From DASRBN01 sp035294305 (GTDB lineage Bacteria; Chloroflexota; Ktedonobacteria; Ktedonobacterales; Ktedonobacteraceae), in the NCBI GenBank assembly GCA_035294305.1, contig DATGLD010000021.1:124001-188000 (forward strand): a stretch of 64,000 nt of DNA. Reading direction: 5' to 3'. Both the position numbers and the translations under genes were made by a program. Shown here piece after piece: positions 50,461 through 59,049 of the stretch (positions are counted from its first letter, which is position 1; each line of letters starts with the position of its first letter). The notes under the pieces are model-generated. The model was not told the origin of the DNA. It ran no database searches and was given only the letters and a program-made list of their open reading frames with translations.

Positions 50461-51075
50461 CTATTGACCAGTAAAGGCATGCATGATGTACCAGCTCAAC
50501 GTACCCTGATCCCAGCCGTTGAACATCTGCATTCTCTCGTTTGCATCCGCCTGCGACAATTTTCCCTGCGCAACCATAGCATTGCAGCCATTTTGCAGGG
50601 CACTCAGTTCAAGCGTGCGCAATTGCTCCGTTGACAGGCCCTGCTGCACTGCCACTGTGGTCATCGGTAAACCAGGATCGGGCGCGCTCCCCTTGTTGGA
50701 ACCAGTGGGGGTCAAGTAGCCCGCAGGAGTTGCCGCGCGTAATCTCACCGTGACCTGAGCGACGCTGAGGTGCAACCCCCGGGCTACCGTTGTTCTGATC
50801 GGGTCCCAGTAGGTCGCGGGATCATTCCAGCCTGGAGGAACTGCTGATGTGCTGCCGTTTCCTTTACGGCTGCTCGCTGCACCGGTTCCTGTAGTACTCG
50901 AATGCGACGAAATAGCCTGCCAGGCGACGAGGACCACCACCGTTGCAATCACAACTGCGCCCAGCAGGGAAAGCAGGAGTACCGGGCCACGACGTTGCCG
51001 CCGTTGGGGTCTGCTTTGCAACATGTCTGATGTTTCTGGTACCGTGCTTTCCTGGATATGTTCTTCAGACATCAT
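50461..51075 (-). CDS. Membrane-anchored protein of unknown function
   Basis: 204 residues. Basic N-terminal cytoplasmic part (about 1-28), one membrane helix (about 30-53), a Ser/Thr/Gly-rich linker, and an exported domain of about 120 residues (YWDPIRTTVARGLHLSVAQVTVRLRA...ALQNGCNAMVAQGKLSQADANERMQMF). The latter resembles small helical domains seen in actinobacterial and chloroflexi secreted proteins. No enzyme motif. Start after AAAGGATACG. Function unknown. Confidence 0.7.
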   Translation of the reverse strand: MMSEEHIQESTVPETSDMLQSRPQRRQRRGPVLLLSLLGAVVIATVVVLVAWQAISSHSSTTGTGAASSRKGNGSTSAVPPGWNDPATYWDPIRTTVARGLHLSVAQVTVRLRAATPAGYLTPTGSNKGSAPDPGLPMTTVAVQQGLSTEQLRTLELSALQNGCNAMVAQGKLSQADANERMQMFNGWDQGTLSWYIMHAFTGQ

Positions 51076-51117
51076 CGTATCCTTTCTTTATCAACACTAT
51101 TAATCACAGTCGGGATT

Positions 51118-51183
51118 GTCATTCTTCGCTGCGCTCAGAATCTCGCTTGCCACACAGAGATTCTTCGCTGCGCTCAGAATGAC
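51118..51183. repeat. Double copy of a CATTCTTCGC/GCTCAGAAT intergenic repeat
   Basis: Two identical 21-bp units ATTCTTCGCTGCGCTCAGAA plus T (51121-51141 and 51160-51180) are separated by 18 bp. The outer ends GTC and GAC make the whole block palindromic. Related sequences are common between genes in several bacterial phyla. A similar block is at 55619. Confidence 0.8.
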
Positions 51184-51219
51184 AAATTCAAACATCTTCT
51201 TATTTCTCTCGCATATGGC

Positions 51220-54200
51220 TCACTCGTAACGTAAGGCTTCGGCTGGTGGGACGCGAGAGGCCCGACGAGCAGGCGGGGCCGTACATAGCACAGCCACGAG
51301 GTAACTTCCCGCGAGCAGCAGGACAACCGTGCCAAGTGGAAAGGGAAACGTCTGGGCCGCCTGACTCGTGATCTGATAGGCGAGCCACCAGGCTAGCAAA
51401 GAACCTGCCAGCAGGCTCAGGGTAATCACAAAGCTCGCTTCCAGCAGGAATGAGCGCTGCACCAGACCGCGCGAAAAGCCCAGGGCGCGCAGCATTCCGA
51501 TCTGCTGCCGCCTCTCTACAACCGCGCGGCTGGTGATGACGCTAATCGAAAAGGCGCCGAAGAGCAGGCCCATCGCCAGATAGCTCGCGAGAAAGAGCGT
51601 CAGGCTGGCGGTATAGGCATCCAGCGTATCCTGCACCAGCGAATTCAAAGCAATACCGAGCCTGTTCAACCCCAGTTCGTTGTTCAGCGTGCTGGCCGCC
51701 TGACTCACACTCACGCCTGGCTGGAGCCGGAAGTAGTAAAAAGTGAAACGATCATAGGGAGTTGCTCCTATGCTGGCTTCCGTTTTCTCGGAGAAGAACA
51801 TAGTTCCCCAGTAGGCGTTCGAGGGCAACAGGCCGATCACGGTTACCCGGCGGTACGGCGCGTGCGGGTCGCCAGTCTGCGGTACCGAAGCCATGAAGGG
51901 CGCAAAACCCTGAATCGTCGGCAATCCAATGTTTCCGATATATTGCAGCACGGCGTAACCGGCCCGATCCCGCACGGTATCCCAGACCTGGCGATCTGAG
52001 CCATACCCTCGTGCTCGCACGAAGAGGGGCATGGTCGTGTTTGAGAGAAACGTGTCATCTACCACAAACGGGCCAGGGCTTTTGGTAGACGTATACATCG
52101 GGTTTCCTGGCAGCGACAGGCGGATTGGTCGAGCATGATGGGGATCATACGCGAAACGCATCCGCGTCACCAGGGCGATCTCCTGCCGTAATGTCCGCGG
52201 TGTCGCGAGCAGCGGAGCGTTGAGATTCGTCGTATGGGCCGGGTCCAACGCATCGAGTTCCACCCCGTCGATCTCCAACTGGAAATTGCCGGTCGTCGTT
52301 TGAATGCTCGATTGTTGGATGCTGCTCAGATTATTGGCAACAACCAGAATGACCAGGAATATAATTAAACTGAGCAGGGCAAGCGCTACACCATTGCGAA
52401 AGCGGAAAGTCAGTGGATAGGCCAGGCCGGTACGACTCACCGGAGCCAGGCTGCGAACATGGCGTAACAGGAATGCCAGGAGCCTTCCCAGCAGATCAAC
52501 GTTGCTCATAACCAGCAGCACCGTTCCCACCAGCGGCAAAAGCAGGCTGAACAATACCTCCGGCGGAGAAGCATCGACATACGCATGAGCGCCTAAAACT
52601 GAGACATCGGAGGCAAACATGATCAGCAGCAGGTTTTTGCCTGTCCAGATGCCATAGACAAGCCAGCCGAGACCGATCAGACTCAAGCCGAGACGCCCGG
52701 CCAACGCATCGGGAACCCTCAACAGTGTCAGGAGCCAACTGAGCAGCAGCCCACCTCCCCCGATAAGAAGCGCAACACTCAGTTGCTGCATCCAGGTCTC
52801 GTCCTGCCTGGCGGTCAGAGTGAAGAGAAGAACTCCAGCCAGCATGCAGAGCGGACCGCGGATAAAGCTTTCCCATAAGAGAAGACCAATGATCGCGCTC
52901 TGGCGAGTAAGGCGCCGGGCGAACGTCTCCGGCAACGGCTCGTTCGCCGTGTCGCGAGGCGCCGTCACGAGGGAGCGTATCAGCATACTGAACGACGCCC
53001 GCGCCGGTAATGGATCATCCAGGTCGCGGATGGCCGACACGATATTTGTGCGGCTGATCCAGGTTGCCGTGATGAAGACGACCGCCAGCATAGCAAGCGC
53101 GCTCACACACCACGAAGCGAGCAACCCCTGCCAGCTTACAGCCAGGTGCAGCGCAATGTGGCTGGAAAGAGTTCCGGCAGCAGGTACGCGCGAGAGGACT
53201 GCCAGTTCGAGCGCGACCACTCCAACTCCCAGCAGCAGACCGAGCGAGGAGGCGATCACCGCGTATCCACAGCCCTCTACCAGTAGCGCCTGCACAAGGT
53301 GAAAACGTTGCAGGCCGATCGCCCGGCTCATACCCAACTCCGCGCGCCGCTCTGCCGCCAGCAACAGGCACAGCAGCGCCTGCAGGAGCAGCCCTGCCCC
53401 CACCAGTAGCGCCGTGAAGACCGGCAGCATTAACGAGAACTGTCGTGCAGCAGGCGAAGCGACAAAGTCACTTTTGTTATCAAGCGGCGAGAAATTCCCC
53501 TGGCTCTCGGCTATCTGAGGTTTGAGTGGATGCAGGATCACCGAATCGAAGTACGTGGGGAAGAATCCCCGCGCGTCAGGAGCAGCGTGAAAAAACTGCG
53601 CCAGGTAGTCAAGTACAGGCTGACCCCGCGTACCATTAGGGCCGGTATCGTCCAGCCCACCCCGCCCGACATTTTTCACACATATCACGTTGGGTACTGG
53701 AGCCAGGAAATGCGTCTGCGCGCTCAATGAGAGGACAGTCGAGAGCGGTAGAATGATCTCAGGATAGGAACCATCAAATTCCAGTTCACCGTCGGTCACC
53801 GCCAGGTCCGTTGCAAGCACGGCACGCACCGTAACCGTCAACGCCTCATTGCTCTGCTCCTCGAATACAAACTGGAGCCGATCTCCCGCCCGCACATCTT
53901 CATCGCGTGCGACGGTACTGCTCACAAAGACATCGCGCGGGCCGAGGTCCGCAAAATGCCGCCGCCGCCCTTGATTATCGGTGAGCGGACCATAGACCTG
54001 GTCAAAAGATGGCGGAACACCATACACATACTGATCGGCATTGCTCAAAGCGGTCCTTTCGGAGAAAATGCGCGCCGCGCGCGGCAGGTAGACGATACCG
54101 GTTGCCGCCTGCACCTGGGGCATGTGCTGAAGGTGCGCAAGCGCCTCGTTGACCTGGGCCTGGGTAAAGGTGCCGCTCACCGCTTCGTCTACATTGCCCA

Positions 54201-54465
54201 TCTTCATCAGCCGGTCAACGACCATCGACTGGTTAAAGCTATCCTGCAGGCCGAACGAGGCAGTGATAAAGGTCGCCGCGAGTATTAGACCTATCAGCAT
54301 CATCAGGGTCTGCCCGCGACGACGCGCCACGTTGCGCAGGCCCATACGCCATATCAAGGTGTTGCTGGCCCCCAGGCCGAGTACAACCAGCAAGATGCCT
54401 CCCGTAAGCGCAGCCAGCAGCAGGGCAAACATTGTGGGAGACCAGCCGAAAAGTGTATTATTCAT
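51220..54465 (-). CDS. Large FtsX/MacB-type ABC transporter permease
   Basis: 1081 residues with about ten membrane helices in two FtsX-like units. Each unit has a large exported domain (about 85-320 and 690-900). Segments such as RRGQTLMMLIGLILAATFITASFG and RRQQIGMLRALGFSRGLVQRSFLLEASFVITLSLLAG are typical of MacB/LolC permeases. It probably exports peptides, lipids or antibiotics, or signals mechanically. Its start overlaps the ATPase gene by 8 bases, so translation is coupled. An upstream ATG at 54573 would need a long overlap and is rejected. Confidence 0.9.
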   Translation of the reverse strand: MNNTLFGWSPTMFALLLAALTGGILLVVLGLGASNTLIWRMGLRNVARRRGQTLMMLIGLILAATFITASFGLQDSFNQSMVVDRLMKMGNVDEAVSGTFTQAQVNEALAHLQHMPQVQAATGIVYLPRAARIFSERTALSNADQYVYGVPPSFDQVYGPLTDNQGRRRHFADLGPRDVFVSSTVARDEDVRAGDRLQFVFEEQSNEALTVTVRAVLATDLAVTDGELEFDGSYPEIILPLSTVLSLSAQTHFLAPVPNVICVKNVGRGGLDDTGPNGTRGQPVLDYLAQFFHAAPDARGFFPTYFDSVILHPLKPQIAESQGNFSPLDNKSDFVASPAARQFSLMLPVFTALLVGAGLLLQALLCLLLAAERRAELGMSRAIGLQRFHLVQALLVEGCGYAVIASSLGLLLGVGVVALELAVLSRVPAAGTLSSHIALHLAVSWQGLLASWCVSALAMLAVVFITATWISRTNIVSAIRDLDDPLPARASFSMLIRSLVTAPRDTANEPLPETFARRLTRQSAIIGLLLWESFIRGPLCMLAGVLLFTLTARQDETWMQQLSVALLIGGGGLLLSWLLTLLRVPDALAGRLGLSLIGLGWLVYGIWTGKNLLLIMFASDVSVLGAHAYVDASPPEVLFSLLLPLVGTVLLVMSNVDLLGRLLAFLLRHVRSLAPVSRTGLAYPLTFRFRNGVALALLSLIIFLVILVVANNLSSIQQSSIQTTTGNFQLEIDGVELDALDPAHTTNLNAPLLATPRTLRQEIALVTRMRFAYDPHHARPIRLSLPGNPMYTSTKSPGPFVVDDTFLSNTTMPLFVRARGYGSDRQVWDTVRDRAGYAVLQYIGNIGLPTIQGFAPFMASVPQTGDPHAPYRRVTVIGLLPSNAYWGTMFFSEKTEASIGATPYDRFTFYYFRLQPGVSVSQAASTLNNELGLNRLGIALNSLVQDTLDAYTASLTLFLASYLAMGLLFGAFSISVITSRAVVERRQQIGMLRALGFSRGLVQRSFLLEASFVITLSLLAGSLLAWWLAYQITSQAAQTFPFPLGTVVLLLAGSYLVAVLCTAPPARRASRVPPAEALRYE

Positions 54466-55261
54466 GCTGCTCTCCATTTTCTCGCCGGGCACCCGTGGAC
54501 AGACGTGTTTCCTGAGTATCAGGAACAGAGCGTGCGGCCAGCAAGCGGCGATCCTCCTCGATCTGCCCATCACGCATAGTAATCAAACGACTGGCCTGCC
54601 GGGCAACTTCCAGCGCGTGCGTGACCCAGACAAATGTTAAGCTGTGTTCCCGATTCAGGGAGAGCATCAAATCGATGATCTCCTGGTTCGTTGTGCTATC
54701 CAGCGCCCCGGTCGGCTCGTCGGCCCACACAATCGAAGGCATCGTTGCCAGGGCGCGTGCAATAGCAAAACGCTGGCGCTGACCTCCACTCATCTCAGCC
54801 GGGCGGTGGCGCGCCCAGTCGAGCAGACCCACCCGTTCGATACTCGCCCTGGCACGCGCGCGGGCTTCCCCAGGAGAAACGCCGCTCACCAGCAGGGGAA
54901 GCTCGACATTTTCCAGCCCGGTGAGTACAGGTAGCAAATTGTAGGTCTGGAAGACAAAACCCATCTCACGAGCACGAAACGCGGTGAGTTCGCGGTCTGA
55001 AAAGGCGCGGATATCTTGCCCAGCGATTTTCACTACACCCGCAGTCACGCTGTCGAGACCACTCAGACAGTTCAATAACGTGGTCTTACCGCAACCGCTC
55101 GGCCCCATGATCGCAACCACTTCTCCCCGTCGGATGTGCAGGCTCACCCCTTTCAAGGCCTCGACTTTGAGCTTGCCCGTATCATATGTTTTATATACCC
55201 CTATAGCTTCAACCTGGTCTGTATCAGTTGATGTAAGAAGTGACGCCTGTTTTACCGTCAT
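54458..55261 (-). CDS. ABC transporter ATP-binding protein (MacB/LolD type)
   Basis: 267 residues. Walker A GPSGCGKTTLLNCLSGLD near residue 53, Q-loop FVFQTYNLLPVLTGLENVELPL, signature MSGGQRQRFAIARAL near 155, Walker B SIVWADEPTGALDS near 175 and switch His in VWVTHALEVA. This is the LolD/MacB ATPase pattern. The C-terminal tail of about 35 residues is acidic and extra. It precedes the permease in one operon, and is divergent from the sensor kinase and regulator genes that may control it. Confidence 0.96.
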   Translation of the reverse strand: MTVKQASLLTSTDTDQVEAIGVYKTYDTGKLKVEALKGVSLHIRRGEVVAIMGPSGCGKTTLLNCLSGLDSVTAGVVKIAGQDIRAFSDRELTAFRAREMGFVFQTYNLLPVLTGLENVELPLLVSGVSPGEARARARASIERVGLLDWARHRPAEMSGGQRQRFAIARALATMPSIVWADEPTGALDSTTNQEIIDLMLSLNREHSLTFVWVTHALEVARQASRLITMRDGQIEEDRRLLAARSVPDTQETRLSTGARRENGEQHE

Positions 55262-55499
55262 GAAAAACGATGCTCCTTTCTATGAGCGTTCGCGCCGCAT
55301 AAAATGCATTGAATGTTCCTCAGTGCTTTCGAGTAATCTTGATTAACGGCAAAAGGCAATATCGGCTCTTTTCTTGAGCCTACTTGCTACAGACCAGTTT
55401 ATAGCTCTATTGTGGGTTCTGACATCGGCACTTCCGGCGGATGCGACCCGGTAAAGCAGGCAGGCATAAACAGCCGAAATATGCGGGGTGAAATAGGTA

Positions 55500-55526
55500 G
55501 TTTCGGCAATCATATGTTGCCGAAAC
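55500..55526. promoter_or_regulatory. Candidate operator: 10-bp perfect inverted repeat
   Basis: GTTTCGGCAA-TCATATG-TTGCCGAAAC, with 10-bp arms and a 7-bp spacer, in the divergent region between the ABC exporter and the NarL-type regulator. The arms and spacing suit a dimeric regulator. A plausible target for the response regulator, but not demonstrated. Confidence 0.55.
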
Positions 55527-55581
55527 CGACATGGTGTTACCACAACCAGTCATGCTATACTTGAACAGAAGCCACGCTTCT

Positions 55582-55710
55582 TTTTTCATAGCTTGCTATT
55601 GAAAACTAGCGCGGACGTGTCATTCTTCGCTTCGCTCACTGCTGCCATGTGGCACGCGTGAAATTCTTCGCTTTGCTCAGAATGACAGGCCAGAGGGTCT
55701 TTTTCATAGC
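55582..55710. repeat. Intergenic repeat block flanked by 11-bp direct repeats
   Basis: A CATTCTTCGC...GCTCAGAATGAC block (55619-55686), relative of the 51118 element but with a diverged interior, lies between two copies of TTTTTCATAGC (55582-55592 and 55700-55710). The direct repeats look like a target-site duplication, though 11 bp in an AT-rich stretch could be chance. Confidence 0.6.
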
Positions 55711-55738
55711 AAGGTAGCAATAGCAGGTCTTATAATGT

Positions 55739-57082
55739 ATGGCTAAAAAACTCATGAGCAACAGCAACCAGAAACCTCTCCTGCGCTGGTTCCTCCTTGT
55801 ATGGTTGGGACTGGTCTATATCCAAAGCCTGCAAAGTCTGGGAATAGTAGCGAGCATGTACAGTACAGGTTCAGGAACGAAGGTTGCACCAGGCGCAGGG
55901 AATAGCCCACAATTTGACCTGGTTGCTTTTACCATCCTCATGCTGCTCCATGGCGGGCTTCACTGGCTGGCTTTCTCTCTAAAGAAAATTCGGGATCTGC
56001 TGCTCTATTTTCTGGGGCAGGGCATACTTGTGCTGTTGATCTATTTTATCGCCCACGCGAATGATGCCGTCTTTTACCTGTGTCTCGCGCTCATAATAGA
56101 AGTCGTGACGCTCTTGAATCAACCCCGCTTGATTCTCCTGGTCGCCGGAGGCTGCCTCCTGCTCTTTGTTCTTGTGGAGGGCATGCAGGTCGGCCCTCTT
56201 CTCGCTGATGGTTCTACCAACTCTATGAATAAAGTGTCCAACGCCCTGGCTACGAGCCTTACGTTGATCCTGTTTGTCATGGCCTGCGTGATGCTCTATA
56301 TCCAGCAGCGACAGGCGCACCGGCGAGATCAGGTCATGCTGGATGAACTGGAATCGGCCCATACCCGTCTCAAAACAACGCATGATCAACTGGAAGCCAC
56401 CCACCGGCAACTGGAGGAATATGCAGCCCAGGTCGAAGATCTCACACTTATCGCAGAACGCCAGCGACTGGCGCGTGAACTGCATGATACGCTGGTACAG
56501 GGTCTGGTGGGTCTGACCATGCAACTGGAGACTATCGATGCCCTGCTGCTCAAACAACAGGGTGAACAGGCACGTACGATTGCACAACAGGCGATGTCGC
56601 ACGCACGTTCGACGATGACGCAGGCGCGTGCAGCCATCGAAGATTTGCGCGCAGAAGCGCCAAATATGCAGCTATTTGCTCAGATGGTCCAGGGCGAGAT
56701 CCAGCGTTTTACCTCCGCCACCGGTATTGCCTGTACCTGCTCGTTGCCTAAAACGTCTGCGCTTCCGGCAGCTTTTCACGAACCCTTTCTACGTCTGGTC
56801 AGCGAGGGACTGATGAACATCGCCCGCCACGCCCAGGCAACGCGTGCCTGGGTGCGCGGGACATGCCATCAGGACACAATCACGTTTGAAGTCGGCGATG
56901 ATGGCATCGGCTTTGATCCGCCAGTTGTCGCACAGCAGGCCGGTCATTATGGACTGCTCGGGCTGCGAGAACGTGCCCGCCTCCTGCAAGGACAACTTGA
57001 TATCGTGAGCGTGCCGGGGCAGGGAACCACGCTTCGCCTGCACTTACCTGTTGAGAATAGAGGAACACGAGATGAGCGATGA
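55739..57082 (+). CDS. Sensor histidine kinase, NarL-type (HisKA_3)
   Basis: 447 residues. About six membrane helices in the first 190 residues, a coiled-coil stretch (about 195-240, EELESAHTRLKTTHDQLEATHRQLEEYAAQ-like). HisKA_3 dimer domain with phospho-His in RLARELHDTLVQGLVGLTMQ near 248, then HATPase with LVSEGLMNIARHAQATRAWV, GDDGIGFDPP and GHYGLLGLRERA. Senses an unknown signal at the membrane. A TATAAT just ahead of the annotated ATG suggests the real start may be ATG 55754 (MSNSNQKP). The regulator gene overlaps its end by 11 bases. Confidence 0.93.
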   Translation: MAKKLMSNSNQKPLLRWFLLVWLGLVYIQSLQSLGIVASMYSTGSGTKVAPGAGNSPQFDLVAFTILMLLHGGLHWLAFSLKKIRDLLLYFLGQGILVLLIYFIAHANDAVFYLCLALIIEVVTLLNQPRLILLVAGGCLLLFVLVEGMQVGPLLADGSTNSMNKVSNALATSLTLILFVMACVMLYIQQRQAHRRDQVMLDELESAHTRLKTTHDQLEATHRQLEEYAAQVEDLTLIAERQRLARELHDTLVQGLVGLTMQLETIDALLLKQQGEQARTIAQQAMSHARSTMTQARAAIEDLRAEAPNMQLFAQMVQGEIQRFTSATGIACTCSLPKTSALPAAFHEPFLRLVSEGLMNIARHAQATRAWVRGTCHQDTITFEVGDDGIGFDPPVVAQQAGHYGLLGLRERARLLQGQLDIVSVPGQGTTLRLHLPVENRGTRDER

Positions 57083-57764
57083 GCAAGCTGTCATCCGCGT
57101 TGTAGTTGTCGATGATCACCTGATCGTTCGCGAGGGACTGCGTATGATGCTGGAACTGGCGGGGGAAGGCTTCACCCTGGTGGGAGACGCTGCAGATGGA
57201 GCAACCGCGCTGCGCCTGGTAGAGGAAACGCAACCGGATGTCGTCTTGATGGATGTACGGATGCCAGGTATGGACGGACTGGAAGCCATCGCCCACATCC
57301 GAGCAACGTGGCCGCACATTGCAGTCGTCATTCTCACTACCTACAACGAGGATGAGCTGATGCTACGCGGGCTGCGCTCAGGAGCCAGGGGGTACTTATT
57401 AAAAGATACGAACCGCGAGACGCTTTTTCACGCCATCCGGGCAGCAGCGCGCGGCGAAATGCTGATCCAGCCCGAAATAATGACCCGTGTCCTCACCTTG
57501 ACAGAGCAAAACCTCAGGCCAGGCTCACAAAGTAAAGCTAACCCCGAAGGAACGGAACTGAGCGAGCGCGAACGCGAGATCCTCCAGGGAGTCGCGCGTG
57601 GAGAACGCAGTAAAGAAATCGCCGCACGCCTCGGGATCAGTATCCGGACCGTCGGCGCTCACCTTGCCAGCATTTACAACAAACTCGGCGTCGATTCGCG
57701 CGCCTCCGCCGTTGCTCTCGCCCTCAAACGCGGTTTGCTCGATCCTGATCGGGAGAATGTGTAG
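57072..57764 (+). CDS. Response regulator, NarL/FixJ family
   Basis: 230 residues. Receiver domain (about 5-120): VVVVDDHLIVREGLRMML with the acidic pair, phospho-Asp in DVVLMDVRMPGMDGLEAI near 61, Lys in GARGYLLKDTNRETL near 110. LuxR-type helix-turn-helix (about 165-225: LSEREREILQGVARGERSKEIAARLGISIRTVGAHLASIYNKLGVDSR). The start after GAGGAACACGAG is preferred over an upstream in-frame ATG. Forms a two-component system with the gene before it. The adjacent ABC exporter is its most likely target. Confidence 0.95.
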   Translation: MSDEQAVIRVVVVDDHLIVREGLRMMLELAGEGFTLVGDAADGATALRLVEETQPDVVLMDVRMPGMDGLEAIAHIRATWPHIAVVILTTYNEDELMLRGLRSGARGYLLKDTNRETLFHAIRAAARGEMLIQPEIMTRVLTLTEQNLRPGSQSKANPEGTELSEREREILQGVARGERSKEIAARLGISIRTVGAHLASIYNKLGVDSRASAVALALKRGLLDPDRENV

Positions 57765-58164
57765 GGGGTGGGGCGCTTGTGACGCCCGCTCGTTATCCTC
57801 ACCCGTCTGCTGCCCAAATTAGGTATCAAAATCGACCATATGCTCATCTCCTTTTCGGTTACTCTTTAGTTTACCGGGCGCAAATTCCTGTGGTACCTGG
57901 CCGAAATAAAAGGATTACGCTCCGCTCTGGCGAAGCGACGCGTGGAGGAATTGCTGGAACTCGTCACAACCAGCAGATCATCATGAGTGGCATCGTGCCG
58001 GCAATGTGCTTACCTTTCGATTCTCACGCTAGAGAGTCACTTCTTGAGAGGAGCTTTGGCAAAATGTCGGTGAGCATACTGATTCCTCCGTTCATAAGAG
58101 GCCGTGTAGTGGAAAGTCGGTCTTCACACCAATTGCTGTATCGCAAAGTCTCACATTACAAGAC
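57765..58164. other. Intergenic region, nothing convincing
   Basis: A short hairpin (GGGCG/CGCCC near 57773-57790) follows the regulator gene without a T-run. Open frames on both strands are short or lack ribosome sites. No repeat of the families seen elsewhere was recognised. Confidence 0.5.
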
Positions 58165-59049
58165 TTAACGGATAAATTGTTCCCTGACACTCCCCGGATG
58201 CATGCGTTCCTGGCGATAGCTCTCCTGGTAGGCATCGATGACAATCTTGCAAATCTCTTTTGGATCATCGGAAAGCAGCAGCAATCCGGCATCCTGGGGC
58301 AGGATTTTTTCTGAAGCCAGCATGGTGTCGCGAATCCAGTTGATCAGCCCGGCCCAATACTTTGAGTCGTAGAGAATTACAGGGAAGTGGCTCACCTTCC
58401 TGGTTTGAATCAACAACAGGGCTTCAAAGAGTTCGTCCATAGTGCCGAATCCCCCCGGAAAGATGATAAAAGCCTCAGCGTATTTGACGAACATCGTTTT
58501 GCGCACAAAAAAGTATTTAAAGTCAAGCGAGATATCGAGATAATCGTTGGGTCCTTGTTCGAAAGGTAGTTCGATATTGCAGCCTATGGATACGTTGCCA
58601 CCCTCCTGCGCCCCTTTGTTGCCAGCTTCCATAATACCGGGGCCACCACCAGTAATGATGCCAAATCCGGCCTCGGCAAGCAAGCGCGCCGTCTCCACTG
58701 CGGCAACATAGGCCGGATCATCCGGCTTTGTGCGCGCGGAGCCGAAGATGGCTACTGAGGGTGGAATATGCGAGAGTGCGTCGAAGCCCTCCACGAACTC
58801 GCTCATAATGCGAAAGACCCGCCAGGGGTCGGTGCTGGTAAAATCAAAGTGTATGGCGCGATCAAGGGCGTGCTCGTCTTCCTTGACCTGCTCCTGCGGC
58901 TCTGGCTGTGATGGACTGACCAGCTTTCTTGCCGGACGATAGAGTAAGCGTTCATCCTCGGTTGAGGCCCCCTGGGGGCGAAACTGACGATAGTGAAACG
59001 TAGATTTACCGTTTTTTTTGTTATTGTTGCGACCATTATTCCGACTCAT
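58165..59049 (-). CDS. LOG-family protein (phosphoribohydrolase-like)
   Basis: 294 residues with an Asn/Lys-rich, basic N-terminal extension (about 1-75). The Rossmann-like domain carries VAIFGSARTKPDD, GFGIITGGGPGIMEAGNKGAQEGG and the active-site motif PGGFGTMDELFEALLL near residue 200, as in nucleoside-monophosphate phosphoribohydrolases once called lysine decarboxylases. Substrate specificity (cytokinin-type or ordinary nucleotides) cannot be told. Its start overlaps the end of glgB by 14 bases, so the two are cotranscribed. Confidence 0.92.
   Translation of the reverse strand: MSRNNGRNNNKKNGKSTFHYRQFRPQGASTEDERLLYRPARKLVSPSQPEPQEQVKEDEHALDRAIHFDFTSTDPWRVFRIMSEFVEGFDALSHIPPSVAIFGSARTKPDDPAYVAAVETARLLAEAGFGIITGGGPGIMEAGNKGAQEGGNVSIGCNIELPFEQGPNDYLDISLDFKYFFVRKTMFVKYAEAFIIFPGGFGTMDELFEALLLIQTRKVSHFPVILYDSKYWAGLINWIRDTMLASEKILPQDAGLLLLSDDPKEICKIVIDAYQESYRQERMHPGSVREQFIR

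Larger units (their letters stand above)
55262..55738. other. Intergenic control region between ABC exporter and two-component system
   Basis: Holds a perfect inverted repeat (55500-55526), an extended -10 element TGCTATACT (55553-55561) on the plus strand, the CATTCTTCGC-type repeat block (55619-55686) with flanking direct repeats, and a TATAAT (55731-55736) close to the sensor kinase start. No further gene was found. Confidence 0.6.

Noticed and set aside
57779..58168. 129-codon frame after the response regulator
   Set aside because: No ribosome site and no recognisable domain; the composition looks random.
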